From the NCBI GenBank assembly GCA_016177805.1, contig JACOUN010000103.1, forward strand, positions 1 to 47,084: 47,084 nucleotides of DNA, written 5' to 3'. Below the pieces are notes generated by a model that was not told the origin of the DNA, did not search any database, and worked only from the letters and a program-made list of their open reading frames with translations. Shown here piece by piece: positions 1 through 7,999 of this stretch. The DNA comes from Rhodocyclales bacterium. GTDB taxonomy: Bacteria; Pseudomonadota; Gammaproteobacteria; Burkholderiales; Rhodocyclaceae. Numbering within the stretch: position 1 is the first letter of the stretch; the number at the start of each line of letters is the position of its first letter. The position numbers and the translations under genes were made by a program.

Positions 1-896
1 ACCTCGGACAGCGCCCCCAGTCCGCCGCCCACCAGCGAGGCGTAGAACACGAAGGCGGACAACTGGCCGGCGCTGATGCGGCCTTCGAGCACGTCATGGC
101 CGCCTACCCACAGGATGAACGAGATTGCGCCGAACACCAGCAGCAGCACCACCGCGACCAGCGTGGCGCGGGTGCGCACGCGCTCGCGCGCGGTGTCGAA
201 GCCGCGCCGGATCAGCTCGCCGAACTCGCTCCGGTCGACATCTTCGTGACCGTAGGCCTGGACGATGCGGATCTCGTGGATGGTCTCGTCGATGCGGTTG
301 CCCAGGTCGGCGACGCGGTCCTGGCTCGCGCGCGCCAGGCGCCGCACCTTGCGCCCGAACGACACGATGGGGATGACCACCAGCGGCACTCCGGCCACGG
401 TCAGCAGCGTGAGCTTGAGACTGGTGGTGAACATCATCGCCAGTCCGCCTATCAGCAACAGCAGGTTGCGCAGCGCGATGGACAGGCTGGAGCCGACCAC
501 GCTTTCGATCTGCGCGGTGTCCGAGGTCAGGCGCGAGATGACCTCGCCGGTACGTCCGGCCTCGAACCACGCCGGCGGCAGCGTCAGCAGGTGGTTGAAC
601 ACGCGCTGGCGCAGGTCGGCCGTGACGCGCTCGCCCAGCCATGAGACATGGTAGAAGCGCGTCCAGGTCGCCGTGGCGAGCACCACGATCACACCGAACA
701 TCGCCGCCAGGGTGCGATCCAGCCAGGCCGGGTCGTGCGCCGAGAAGCCCTGGTCGATGACCGCACGCAGTCCCTGACCGACCGCGAGCATCGACACCGC
801 CGCGACCACCAGCGCCAGCCCGGCGATGGCGACGCGACCACGGTAGGGCTTGAGCATGGCCAGCAGGGCAAAAGTCGAGTTGATGGTCGGGGACAT
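1..896 (-). CDS. ABC exporter, transmembrane domain (partial, C-terminus off window)
   Basis: Reading the minus strand from ATG at 896 gives 298 codons with no stop before the window edge, so this is the N-terminal part of a larger gene. It begins MSPTINSTFALLAMLKPYRG and shows the usual exporter layout: hydrophobic helices near residues 22-40, 65-80, 140-180 and 245-270. Motifs typical of type I ABC exporter membrane domains are present, including a ...PPAWFEAGRTGEVISRL... region and a DETIHEIRIVQAYGHE coupling region. The ATP-binding domain would lie beyond the left edge. By family it would move lipid, peptide or drug across the inner membrane; the substrate cannot be told. Confidence 0.85.
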   Translation of the reverse strand, partial: MSPTINSTFALLAMLKPYRGRVAIAGLALVVAAVSMLAVGQGLRAVIDQGFSAHDPAWLDRTLAAMFGVIVVLATATWTRFYHVSWLGERVTADLRQRVFNHLLTLPPAWFEAGRTGEVISRLTSDTAQIESVVGSSLSIALRNLLLLIGGLAMMFTTSLKLTLLTVAGVPLVVIPIVSFGRKVRRLARASQDRVADLGNRIDETIHEIRIVQAYGHEDVDRSEFGELIRRGFDTARERVRTRATLVAVVLLLVFGAISFILWVGGHDVLEGRISAGQLSAFVFYASLVGGGLGALSE

Positions 897-1003
897 GGGG
901 TCGCGGGTGGGTTACCGGTTCATGGGCAGCGCAGCCAGGCTGTTCCGGATGCGGACACTATCGGGGGTGCCGGGCTGGGCGTCGCCTGGCCTGGGGACGC
1001 TCA

Positions 1004-1753
1004 CTACCGGCCTTCGCTGGCGGCGTTGAATTCTTCTATGCAGCGCTTGAGCAATTCGCCGGCGGTTGCGAGATCGCCGCTGATGGTGCAGTCGACGCTG
1101 GGGCGCGGGGTGTCGCCGGTGGCCGTGTCGGCGGTCGCCGTCGCCGTGTCGGAGCTGGTCGCGCCGGGCAGCGGCGATCTTGAACGCGGCGCGGTGGCGG
1201 GGGGCGCCGCGCGACGGGCCGCTGCCTCCTGCAGCCTGCGGTTGCGTTCGGCGAGTGCGTTCTTTTCGAGCAGCAGGGCGTTGCGCTCCTGCTCCATCTT
1301 TTTCAGTTCCGCTTCCAGTGCCTTGGCGCGTTCCAGCGGATCGACAGGCGTGGGGGCGGCAACCGGAGGGGGCGGGTGATCCGTTGCAGGCGCTGCGGTT
1401 TCACCGCCGTCAGGCTGGGCAGTCGCAGTCGAGTCGGCTGGGTGTTGTTCTGCCGCGTCGTCCGCAGAACCCAGGAAAAGCGCCGCGACGCCGGCAATGA
1501 TGATGACCAGCAGCAATGCCGGCACGGCGATGATGATGCGTCTTTTCCACACCAGACGCCGGCGCGCCCGCTCCACCGCCGCCTCCATGTCGTCGTCCGG
1601 GCTGTGCGGCGGAGCGGCTGCTTCCGTCGTTGTGTCCACGGCGGAGGCTCCGCCGTGTCCTTGAAGATCAGTTGTGTCGGTGGCGGCCTCGGCCTTGCGG
1701 CGCGAAGGCAGCATCGCCAGCAGGCGTTGCAGCAGGGCGGTGATCTTGCTCAT
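1004..1753 (-). CDS. Unrecognised single-pass membrane protein with periplasmic coiled coil
   Basis: 249 residues. Residues 1-70 are a charged, Ala-rich cytoplasmic segment. One hydrophobic helix follows at about 74-93 (RRIIIAVPALLLVIIIAGVA), flanked by arginines, so the C-terminus should be periplasmic. A Pro/Ala/Thr-rich linker leads into a strongly charged heptad-like stretch at about 139-180 (LERAKALEAELKKMEQERN...) predicted as coiled coil. A second low-complexity region ends in a short domain with two cysteines (VDCTISGD...LKRCIEEF). I do not recognise the family. It lies between an ABC exporter and a dehydratase gene on the same strand, with 107 and 40 bp gaps, and no shared role is evident. 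Confidence 0.7.
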   Translation of the reverse strand: MSKITALLQRLLAMLPSRRKAEAATDTTDLQGHGGASAVDTTTEAAAPPHSPDDDMEAAVERARRRLVWKRRIIIAVPALLLVIIIAGVAALFLGSADDAAEQHPADSTATAQPDGGETAAPATDHPPPPVAAPTPVDPLERAKALEAELKKMEQERNALLLEKNALAERNRRLQEAAARRAAPPATAPRSRSPLPGATSSDTATATADTATGDTPRPSVDCTISGDLATAGELLKRCIEEFNAASEGR

Positions 1754-1793
1754 TGCGACGGGGTGTCAATGGTTGAGGCAGTTGCACGACAGA

Positions 1794-2816
1794 CTACTCC
1801 AGAACGCAGGCATCCGCTCGCTGGCAAGCCGCGCCGGTGCCGTCGACGGTTGTGAACGACGTGCCGCCCAACACCCGGTGCAGCAGCGCTCGATCGACGT
1901 TGCCACCGGTCATCACCACGCCGGCGCGCCGTCCGGCGTGCGCGGCGCGGGTCTGCATCAGTGCGGCGAACCCCGCCGCGCCCGAGCCTTCGGCCACGTT
2001 ATGGGTGTCTTCGTAGAGCGCCCTCATCGCACCCGCGACTTCGTCGTCGGTGACCTCGACGATGCGGCTCACGCCCGCGCGGATGATCTCGAATGCCGCC
2101 GGGTCCGGGGTGCTGCATGCCATGCCGTCGGCCAGCGCGGTGGACACCGTGTGCGGAAGTATCTTCCCCGCTGCCAGCGAACGCGCATAGGCGGGGGCGT
2201 GGGCGGAGACGACGCCGACGATCTCGGTGTTCAAGCCGAGGGCGTCGCGCGCCGCGATCATCGCGCAGATGCCCGACCCCAGTCCTATGGGCACGAATAC
2301 CACGTCCAGCGCCGGTGTGCCGCGCAGGAACTCCAGGCAATAACTTGCCACGCCCGCGACCAGGTCCGGGTGGAAGGATGGTACGGCGTGTAGCTCACCG
2401 CTGCGTGCAAGCACGGTTGCGTGCTCGCGCGCCGCCTGGAAGTCGTCCCCGGCTTCGACCAGTTGCGCCCCCAGCGCGCGCATCGCGGCATTCTTTTCGC
2501 TGCTGTTGCCGTGCGGCACCACGATGGTCGCGCTCAGCCCGTGGCGGGCGGCGGCAAACGCGACGGACTGGCCGTGGTTGCCTCGGGTGGCGCACACCAC
2601 GCGCCGGATCTCCGGCTGAGTGCGGCGCAGTTGCTCGAAGTAGGTCAGTCCGCCGCGCACCTTGAAGGCGCCCAGCGGCGTGTGATTTTCATGCTTGACC
2701 CACACTTCGATGCCGGCCCGCGTGTTCAGCAGCGGCCAGCTATATTGCGGGGTGGGCGGCATGACCGCATGGACGGTGGCGGCGGCGGTTTCCAGCGTGG
2801 CGAGGGTGGGGCGCAT
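1794..2816 (-). CDS. Threonine dehydratase-like PLP enzyme (fold type II)
   Basis: 340 residues of the tryptophan-synthase-beta/serine-threonine dehydratase fold. The Schiff-base lysine is K52 in LGAFKVRGG. ATRGNHGQSVAFAA is the substrate-binding loop and VPIGLGSG the phosphate-binding glycine loop. There is no ACT regulatory domain, so it resembles catabolic or YhdX/threo-hydroxyaspartate-type dehydratases rather than IlvA. Expected chemistry is deamination of L-threonine or a related beta-hydroxy amino acid to a 2-oxo acid. It is divergent from a MocR-type regulator, an arrangement common for PLP-enzyme genes under MocR control. The exact substrate is not resolved. Confidence 0.88.
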   Translation of the reverse strand: MRPTLATLETAAATVHAVMPPTPQYSWPLLNTRAGIEVWVKHENHTPLGAFKVRGGLTYFEQLRRTQPEIRRVVCATRGNHGQSVAFAAARHGLSATIVVPHGNSSEKNAAMRALGAQLVEAGDDFQAAREHATVLARSGELHAVPSFHPDLVAGVASYCLEFLRGTPALDVVFVPIGLGSGICAMIAARDALGLNTEIVGVVSAHAPAYARSLAAGKILPHTVSTALADGMACSTPDPAAFEIIRAGVSRIVEVTDDEVAGAMRALYEDTHNVAEGSGAAGFAALMQTRAAHAGRRAGVVMTGGNVDRALLHRVLGGTSFTTVDGTGAACQRADACVLE

Positions 2817-2880
2817 GACGATCTCCGGCGGGTGGGGGCGGCTGGCAGGCAGCCGCGCTTTGCGCTATTTTGTATGCACG

Positions 2881-2891
2881 ATTGACTCAAT
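2881..2891. promoter_or_regulatory. Palindrome in the dehydratase/MocR divergent promoter
   Basis: A perfect odd-length palindrome, ATTGA-C-TCAAT, sits in the 88-bp gap between the two divergent start codons, 13 bp before the MocR ATG. On the plus strand it contains TTGACT, close to a -35 hexamer. Related TGTATGCAC and TGTGTATCAC half-motifs flank it. This is a reasonable autoregulatory operator for the neighbouring MocR protein, by inference only. Confidence 0.4.
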
Positions 2892-2904
2892 TGTGTGTAT
2901 CACA

Positions 2905-4242
2905 ATGTGGCTGCCCCAACTTGCACCAGGCATGCCCGCCTACCTCGCCATTGTCGAGGAGATCGCGCGCGGTATCCGCAGCGGTGTATTGCGCGCGGGC
3001 GACCGCCTGCCGACCCATCGGCTGCTCGGTGATCTGCTGGGCCTGAACGTCAGCACCGTGACGCGTGCCTACCATGAGGCGGCGCGGCGCGGGCTGGTGA
3101 GCGGCGAGACCGGACGCGGCACCTATGTGCTGGCGCGCGCGAGCGAGGCGCGCCTGTTCGCGCTGGAGCAGCGCCCGCGCGTCGACCTGGTGGATCTGTC
3201 CACCAACACGCCGCCGCTGGAACAGCGCGACGTGGATCTGGCGCGCAGTGTCGCGGCGATATCGGCGGGCGAGGCGGCGGCGACGCTGCACTACCTGACG
3301 CCGGGTGACTGGCTGGTGCATCGCGCGGCCGCCGCCGGGTGGCTGCGTTCGCGCGGGCTGGACATCGATCCGCGGCACATCGTGGTGTGCGCCGGGGCGC
3401 AGCATGCGCTGGATGTCGCGATCGGGCTCTTTGGCGACACCGACGCGATCGGGGTGGAGGCGTTCACCTATCCCGGCCTCAAGGCAGTCGCGCGCCAGCG
3501 CCAGTTGCGTCTGGCGCCGTTGGCGATGGATGCGCAGGGGGTGACGCCGGAAGCGTTCGAGTCGGCGTGTCGCAGCCTGCCGGGGCGGCTCGCGATCCTG
3601 TCGCCGACCCTGCACAACCCGACCACCGCGACCATGGGGCTGGCGCGGCGCCAGGCCATCGTCGCCATTGCGCGGCGCCACGACGCGCTGATCGTGGAGG
3701 AGGATGTGTACGGCTTGCTCGCCGAAGATGCACCGCCCCCGCTGGCGGCGTTGGCGCCGGAGCGGGTGTGCTACATCAGTGGCCTGTCCAAGACCATCGC
3801 GCCGGGGTTGCGCATCGGCTACCTGGTGCTGCCGCTGCGCTTGCGTGAGCGGCTGGCGGATGCCGAGCATCACACCAGTTGGTACGTCTCGTCACTGTCG
3901 GCGACGTTGGCGACGCACTGGCTGAATGATGGTACGGCGCTTGAGCGGTTGCGCCGGCAGCGGGCCGAACTGGCGGCACGGCACCGCATCGTGGTCGATT
4001 GCCTGGGCGGGATGGACTGGGCCGGGCGCGCCGATTGTCCGCACGTATGGTTGCGCCCGCGTCGTGGCGACAGCGCGGACTTTGTCGCACGGGCGCTCGC
4101 GGCGGGGGTGGCGGTGGCGGGCGATGCGGCGTTTGCCGCCGGACGCGGGGGTGGTTACGCCGGGGTGCGGATCTCGATCGGCGCGGCGGTGAACCGTGAG
4201 CAACTGCGCAAGGGGCTCACGGCGCTGGCCGCGCTGGAGTGA
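2905..4242 (+). CDS. MocR-type transcriptional regulator (GntR HTH + aminotransferase domain)
   Basis: 445 residues from ATG at 2905 (MWLPQLAPGMPAYLAIVEEI). The frame stays open upstream, but the MocR N-terminus and the divergent promoter place the start here; ATG at 2932 is an alternative. Residues 10-75 form a GntR-type winged helix (DRLPTHRLLGDLLGLNVSTV, RGTYV). Residues 90-440 are a fold-type I aminotransferase domain with the PLP lysine at K296 (SGLSKTIAPGLRIGYL) and the YPGL and NPTT motifs. Such proteins sense PLP or an amino acid adduct and regulate adjacent genes, here probably the divergent dehydratase. Its 3' end converges on hutH with a 19-bp gap. Confidence 0.92.
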   Translation: MWLPQLAPGMPAYLAIVEEIARGIRSGVLRAGDRLPTHRLLGDLLGLNVSTVTRAYHEAARRGLVSGETGRGTYVLARASEARLFALEQRPRVDLVDLSTNTPPLEQRDVDLARSVAAISAGEAAATLHYLTPGDWLVHRAAAAGWLRSRGLDIDPRHIVVCAGAQHALDVAIGLFGDTDAIGVEAFTYPGLKAVARQRQLRLAPLAMDAQGVTPEAFESACRSLPGRLAILSPTLHNPTTATMGLARRQAIVAIARRHDALIVEEDVYGLLAEDAPPPLAALAPERVCYISGLSKTIAPGLRIGYLVLPLRLRERLADAEHHTSWYVSSLSATLATHWLNDGTALERLRRQRAELAARHRIVVDCLGGMDWAGRADCPHVWLRPRRGDSADFVARALAAGVAVAGDAAFAAGRGGGYAGVRISIGAAVNREQLRKGLTALAALE

Positions 4243-4261
4243 GCCCTTCACCGGAACTGCT

Positions 4262-5794
4262 TCAGGCCGCCAGCACCGCGCTGGCGTGCACCGTGAAGGT
4301 GCCGGCGTCGATGATGCGCTCGACGGCGGCGATGTCCGGGGCGAAGTAGCGGTCCTGGTCGTAGTGCGGCACCTGCGCGCGGATCGCCGCGTGCGCGGCT
4401 TCCAGCGCTTCCGAACTCCTGAGCGGACGACGGAAGTCGATGCCCTGGGCGGCGGCCAGCAGTTCGATGGCGATGATGTGGCGCACGTTCATCGCCATGT
4501 CGGCGAGCTTGCGCGCGGCAAACGTTGCCATGCTGACGTGGTCTTCCTGGTTGGCCGAGGTCGGCAGCGAATCGACGCTGGCCGGGTGCGCGAGGGTCTT
4601 GTTCTCGCTCGCCAGCGCGGCGGCGGTGACGTGCGCGATCATGAAGCCGGAGTTCAGGCCCGGTTCGGCCACCAGGAAGGGTGGCAGGGCCGAGATCGAG
4701 GCATCGATCAGCAGCGCGATGCGCCGCTCGGACAGCGCGCCGACTTCGGCGATCGCCAGCGCCAGCGTGTCGGCGGCAAAGGCCACCGGCTCGGCGTGGA
4801 AGTTGCCGCCCGACAGCACATCCGCCTTGCCGCTGTCCGGGTCGATGAAGATCAGCGGGTTGTCCGACACCGCGTTGGCTTCGGTCACCAGCGTGGCGGT
4901 GGCGTTGCGGATCAGTTCCAGGCACGCGCCCATGACTTGCGGCTGGCAGCGCAGCGAGTAGGGGTCCTGCACCCGGTCGTCGCCGGTGCGGTGCGAGGCG
5001 CGGATCTGGCTGCCGGCCAGCAGTTCGCGGTACAGGCGCGCGGTGTCGATCTGGCCACGATGGCCGCGCACCCGCTGGATGCGTTCGTCGAACGGCGCAT
5101 CCGAGCCGAGGGCGGCATCGACACTCATCGCGCCGGCCACCACGGCGGCGGCAAATACCTGCTCGGCGCGCAACAGCCCGGTGATCGCGATGCCGGTCGA
5201 CACCTGGGTGCCATTGAGCAGTGCGAGGCCTTCCTTGGCGGCGAGTGTCACCGGGGTGATGCCGGCGCTGCGCAGCGCTTCGGCGGCGGGGCGGATACGG
5301 CCCTCGACGCGCACCTCGCCTTCACCCATCAGCGCCAGCGTCAGGTGCGCGAGCGGCGCCAGATCGCCGGAGGCGCCCACCGAACCCTGCGACGGAATGC
5401 ACGGCCAGATGCGGGCGTTGTACAGCGCGATGGCGGTGTCGACGACTTCCGGCCGGATTCCGGAGTGGCCGCGCGCCAGCGAGGCGATCTTGAGCGCGAG
5501 GATCACGCGTACCGTATCGTCCTCCAGCAACGCCCCGACCCCGACCGCGTGCGACCGCGCGAGATTGGCCTGCAGGGTCTCCAGTTGCGAAGTCGGGATG
5601 CTCACTCCGGCCAGTTTGCCGAAGCCGGTGTTGATGCCGTACGCCGGTTCTCCGGCGGCCACGATGGCCTGCACCGCCGCGGCACTGGCGGCGATCGCCG
5701 GGCGGCAGGCCGGGTCGAGCGCGATGGGTTCAAAGTGGGTGTGCAGGCGGCGCAACTGCGCGATCGTAAGGCGGCCGGGGGTCAGGGTCAGCAT
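4262..5794 (-). CDS. hutH: Histidine ammonia-lyase
   Basis: 510 residues from ATG at 5794, the usual HAL length; the frame is open a further 435 bp upstream but that part has no family match. The MIO cofactor-forming Ala-Ser-Gly is at residues 141-143 in [25 protein letters not shown] and [14 protein letters not shown] are also conserved. The enzyme converts L-histidine to trans-urocanate and ammonia, the first step of the Hut pathway. No hutU, hutI, hutG or hutC is present here, so the gene is separated from the rest of the pathway. A HutC-like palindrome lies 88 bp upstream. Confidence 0.97.
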   Translation of the reverse strand: MLTLTPGRLTIAQLRRLHTHFEPIALDPACRPAIAASAAAVQAIVAAGEPAYGINTGFGKLAGVSIPTSQLETLQANLARSHAVGVGALLEDDTVRVILALKIASLARGHSGIRPEVVDTAIALYNARIWPCIPSQGSVGASGDLAPLAHLTLALMGEGEVRVEGRIRPAAEALRSAGITPVTLAAKEGLALLNGTQVSTGIAITGLLRAEQVFAAAVVAGAMSVDAALGSDAPFDERIQRVRGHRGQIDTARLYRELLAGSQIRASHRTGDDRVQDPYSLRCQPQVMGACLELIRNATATLVTEANAVSDNPLIFIDPDSGKADVLSGGNFHAEPVAFAADTLALAIAEVGALSERRIALLIDASISALPPFLVAEPGLNSGFMIAHVTAAALASENKTLAHPASVDSLPTSANQEDHVSMATFAARKLADMAMNVRHIIAIELLAAAQGIDFRRPLRSSEALEAAHAAIRAQVPHYDQDRYFAPDIAAVERIIDAGTFTVHASAVLAA

Positions 5795-5881
5795 GGGTGG
5801 GGGCTCCAGGCTCGTGGCGAGTTCACGCCCGAGCGATTGATCTTGAAATCCATGGGCGTATTCTAGCAAGCCTCCGGCAAA

Positions 5882-5891
5882 TGTATATACA
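5882..5891. promoter_or_regulatory. HutC-like operator upstream of hutH
   Basis: TGTATATACA is a perfect 10-bp palindrome, followed by AATACA. It agrees with the TGTATATACA core described for HutC (GntR family) operators in pseudomonads. It lies 88 bp upstream of the hutH ATG, in a position to repress transcription until urocanate accumulates. The regulator gene is not in the window. Confidence 0.55.
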
Positions 5892-5918
5892 AATACATGG
5901 CCTTGCTGGTGCACCGTG

Positions 5919-5972
5919 TTTGGCCGATCGGTATGAGCTACGTGCTCGACAAGACCGGACACCCACCCAATA
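5919..5972 (+). pseudogene. Degenerate fragment of a second tae4 gene
   Basis: The plus-strand frame reads [19 protein letters not shown], matching [19 protein letters not shown] in the intact Tae4 downstream. DNA identity is high over about 47 bp and then collapses on both sides. The codon matching the catalytic cysteine is TGG (Trp). There is no start codon and no remainder of the gene, so it is a relic of an earlier duplicate or allele broken by recombination. Confidence 0.75.
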
Positions 5973-6212
5973 GCCGAGCAGATTGCACCGTCAAGAGAGA
6001 TGCTTGAGAGGTGCGCACAATTAGGCTCCTGACATGCTGCATTCTCTCCTCTCCAAGGGCATCCAGACCGTTCTGAAGCAATTTCTTGTAGCGGCCTTTC
6101 AGCTAGCCGATCCCTTCTGCATGGTCTGATAAGCCGCGTTGTCGAGGAGGAGGTCGTCCAGGGTGGTCGTCCCCGCATGCGCCGCTGGAAAAAGGATTTT
6201 GCATATGAAAGA

Positions 6213-6233
6213 ATCATTGCATCGTTCAATGAT
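6213..6233 (+). repeat. Inverted repeat abutting the tae4 start region
   Basis: ATCATTG and CAATGAT form 7-bp perfect arms around a 7-nt loop. The right arm sequence CAATGAT recurs at 6240-6246, covering the tae4 start codons, so the left arm could pair with either copy. The purine-rich ribosome-binding stretch (CGGAG, 6235-6239) lies between the two right-arm copies. A role in translational control is possible but unproven. Confidence 0.45.
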
Positions 6234-6244
6234 GCGGAGCAATG

Positions 6245-6730
6245 ATGAGCAGACCTTCATTTAGCAGTGCCTGGAACGCATTCGCGGATGTGCGGATTCC
6301 GGTCGCAGAGGTTGGTAAGAAGATCGGTGGCAAGGTGCAGGTGAACATCGAGGCCAACATCTTTCAGAATGCTTGCCCGATCCGCATGAGCTATGTTCTC
6401 AACAAGACCGGATATCCGATCGCCAGGAGTTCCGGGTACGCATCGGTGAGCGGGGCCGACATGCGGCAGTATCTCTTCCGGGTGAACGACATGATGGGTT
6501 ACCTGGAGCAGAGATTCGGCAAGCCTGACAAGACAGCTCAGTCGCCGACGCCATCCGATTTTTCGGGAATGAAGGGCATTATCGTGGTCAAGGGGCACGG
6601 CTGGGCCAACGCGAGAGGCCACGTCACCTTATGGAATGGACATCAGTGTTCCGATACTTGTCACCTGATGCACGATCCCGACAACGGCCCCTTTGTCCCG
6701 GAAACCGCTTCATTATGGGTTTTGCAATGA
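6245..6730 (+). CDS. tae4: Type VI secretion amidase effector Tae4
   Basis: 161 residues from the second of two adjacent ATGs; 6245 is better spaced from CGGAG at 6235-6239 than 6242. This start puts the NlpC/P60-type catalytic residues at C44 ([13 protein letters not shown]), H126 ([11 protein letters not shown]) and D137 (QCSDTCH), the same numbering as described for Tae4 family members. Tae4 enzymes are delivered by T6SS into a rival's periplasm and cut the D-Glu-mDAP bond of peptidoglycan. The gene overlaps its immunity gene by four bases. No T6SS structural genes are present, so it is an orphan effector locus. Base composition is less GC-rich than its neighbours, suggesting transfer. Confidence 0.92.
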   Translation: MSRPSFSSAWNAFADVRIPVAEVGKKIGGKVQVNIEANIFQNACPIRMSYVLNKTGYPIARSSGYASVSGADMRQYLFRVNDMMGYLEQRFGKPDKTAQSPTPSDFSGMKGIIVVKGHGWANARGHVTLWNGHQCSDTCHLMHDPDNGPFVPETASLWVLQ

Positions 6731-7095
6731 GGGCGGCGGTCCATGTGGCTTGTGTGCTGGTGTTCACGCTTGTCGGGACGGCGCAGGCGCAGGGCGAAAT
6801 TCGCGGCTACTCGCAAAAGATGCTCTTGAAGAACTGGGCCCTGAGCCGCTGTCTGGGTCAGGTGTACGAGGATGCCGGGGCTCGGCAAGACGCGAACGCA
6901 TCGGCCGGCGCCTACCTGGAGTTTGGTGATCAACCGATTGAGACCTACGAGGCATTGAGCGTTATCGTTGATGAGTTTGCCAATCGCAATTACAGCGGTT
7001 CGGTTGATTCACGCTTTGGCACGATGAAATGTATCGATCTCATGAACAGCAAGAGACTCGACGATCTGGCGACCGAACTCGCGCCGTCCAGGTAG
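6727..7095 (+). CDS. tai4: Type VI secretion amidase immunity protein Tai4
   Basis: 122 residues from ATG at 6727, which overlaps the tae4 stop (ATGA), so the two are translationally coupled. A signal peptide ([21 protein letters not shown], cleavage near residue 21) sends it to the periplasm, where Tai4 binds and blocks Tae4. Typical family features are KNWALSRCL, the NASAGAYLEF segment and MKCIDLMNSKRLDDL, with two cysteines likely to be disulfide-bonded. It protects the host from its own and sibling Tae4. An upstream in-frame ATG at 6715 is possible but lies inside tae4 coding sequence. Confidence 0.9.
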   Translation: MRAAVHVACVLVFTLVGTAQAQGEIRGYSQKMLLKNWALSRCLGQVYEDAGARQDANASAGAYLEFGDQPIETYEALSVIVDEFANRNYSGSVDSRFGTMKCIDLMNSKRLDDLATELAPSR

Positions 7096-7155
7096 CGCGC
7101 GTGTTGTTTGTTCCGGTCGGGAGGTCGGTCGTGCTTGCGGTATCGGAGCGGGCGC

Positions 7156-7181
7156 TTGGTAAAACAAGTACCAATTCGGTA
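7156..7181. promoter_or_regulatory. Overlapping inverted repeats upstream of peroxiredoxin
   Basis: TTGGTA (7156-7161) pairs with TACCAA (7169-7174), and TACC (7169-7172) can also pair with GGTA (7178-7181). They lie about 160 bp upstream of the peroxiredoxin ATG in an otherwise non-coding 238-bp gap after tai4. This could be a regulator binding site; no specific regulator is implied. Confidence 0.3.
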
Positions 7182-7333
7182 TTGATTTGCCTGCCGCCCA
7201 AGACTAGGATGGAGTTGCGCTCAAGAGCGCAGACCTCCCCGGGCCGGACCTTACCTTCCAGGCTGTTAAGCGAACCGTGCGGCGAAGCGTTGTGCCCGGG
7301 GGTTCGATCAACCGGACATCAAGGAGGCCCGTC

Positions 7334-7993
7334 ATGTCTTTACGACTAGGCGACGAAGCGCCCGATTTCACGGCCGAGACCACCCAGGGGCCGATACGCT
7401 TTCACGAATGGATAGGCGAGGGATGGGCGATCCTGTTCTCGCATCCCAAGGATTTCACCCCGGTGTGCACCACCGAACTCGGGTACATGGCCCGGCTCAA
7501 GCCGGAATTCGACAAGCGCAACACCAAGGTCCTGGGCTTGAGCGTGGACTCGGTCAGCGATCACGACCGATGGTCGCGTGACATCGAGGAAACGCAGGGA
7601 TACAGGCTCAACTATCCGCTGATCGGCGACTCGGAACTCAAGGTCGCCAAGCTCTACGACATGATCCACCCGAACGCCAGCGGTGACGCGAAGTCGCGCA
7701 CCGCCGCGGACAACGCGACCGTGCGCTCGGTGTTCGTGATCGGGCCGGACAAGAAGATCAAGCTGATGCTGACCTACCCGATGAGTACCGGGCGCAACTT
7801 CGACGAGTTGCTGCGGGTGGTGGACTCGATCCAGTTGACCGCCAGACACAAGGTCGCGACCCCGGTGAACTGGAAGCCGGGCGAGGACGTGATCATCGTG
7901 CCGGCGGTGTCCGATGAAGAGGCCCGCGCGAAGTTCCCGGACGGCTGGAAAGCACCCAAGCCGTACCTGCGGATCGTGCCGCAGCCCCGGTAA
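7334..7993 (+). CDS. 1-Cys peroxiredoxin (Prx6 type)
   Basis: 219 residues from ATG at 7334, preceded by a strong AAGGAGG at 7321-7327. The peroxidatic cysteine is C45 in HPKDFTPVCTTE and there is no other cysteine, which defines the 1-Cys class. DNATVRSVFVIGPD and the C-terminal dimerisation extension (VATPVNWKPGEDVIIVP) match Prx6. It reduces H2O2 and alkyl hydroperoxides in the cytoplasm. It ends six bases before the convergent ferredoxin-NADP reductase gene, so an oxidative stress grouping is plausible. Confidence 0.95.
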   Translation: MSLRLGDEAPDFTAETTQGPIRFHEWIGEGWAILFSHPKDFTPVCTTELGYMARLKPEFDKRNTKVLGLSVDSVSDHDRWSRDIEETQGYRLNYPLIGDSELKVAKLYDMIHPNASGDAKSRTAADNATVRSVFVIGPDKKIKLMLTYPMSTGRNFDELLRVVDSIQLTARHKVATPVNWKPGEDVIIVPAVSDEEARAKFPDGWKAPKPYLRIVPQPR

Positions 7994-7999
7994 CCGGGC

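Larger units (their letters stand above)
5795..6244. other. Gap between hutH and tae4: operator, gene debris, no intact gene
   Basis: About 450 bp between the divergent hutH and tae4. It holds a HutC-like palindrome (5882-5891), a short degenerate piece of a second tae4 (5919-5972), and an inverted repeat just before the tae4 start (6213-6233). On the minus strand a short open stretch ending at TGA 6099-6101 reads ...[18 protein letters not shown]..., which looks protein-like but has no start or recognisable family. The upstream extension of the hutH frame through this gap is not supported by the hutH family length. Confidence 0.6.

Noticed and set aside
4196..5866. 556-codon plus-strand frame over hutH
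   Set aside because: Antisense shadow of hutH; His/Gln/Arg-rich low-complexity translation without any domain.
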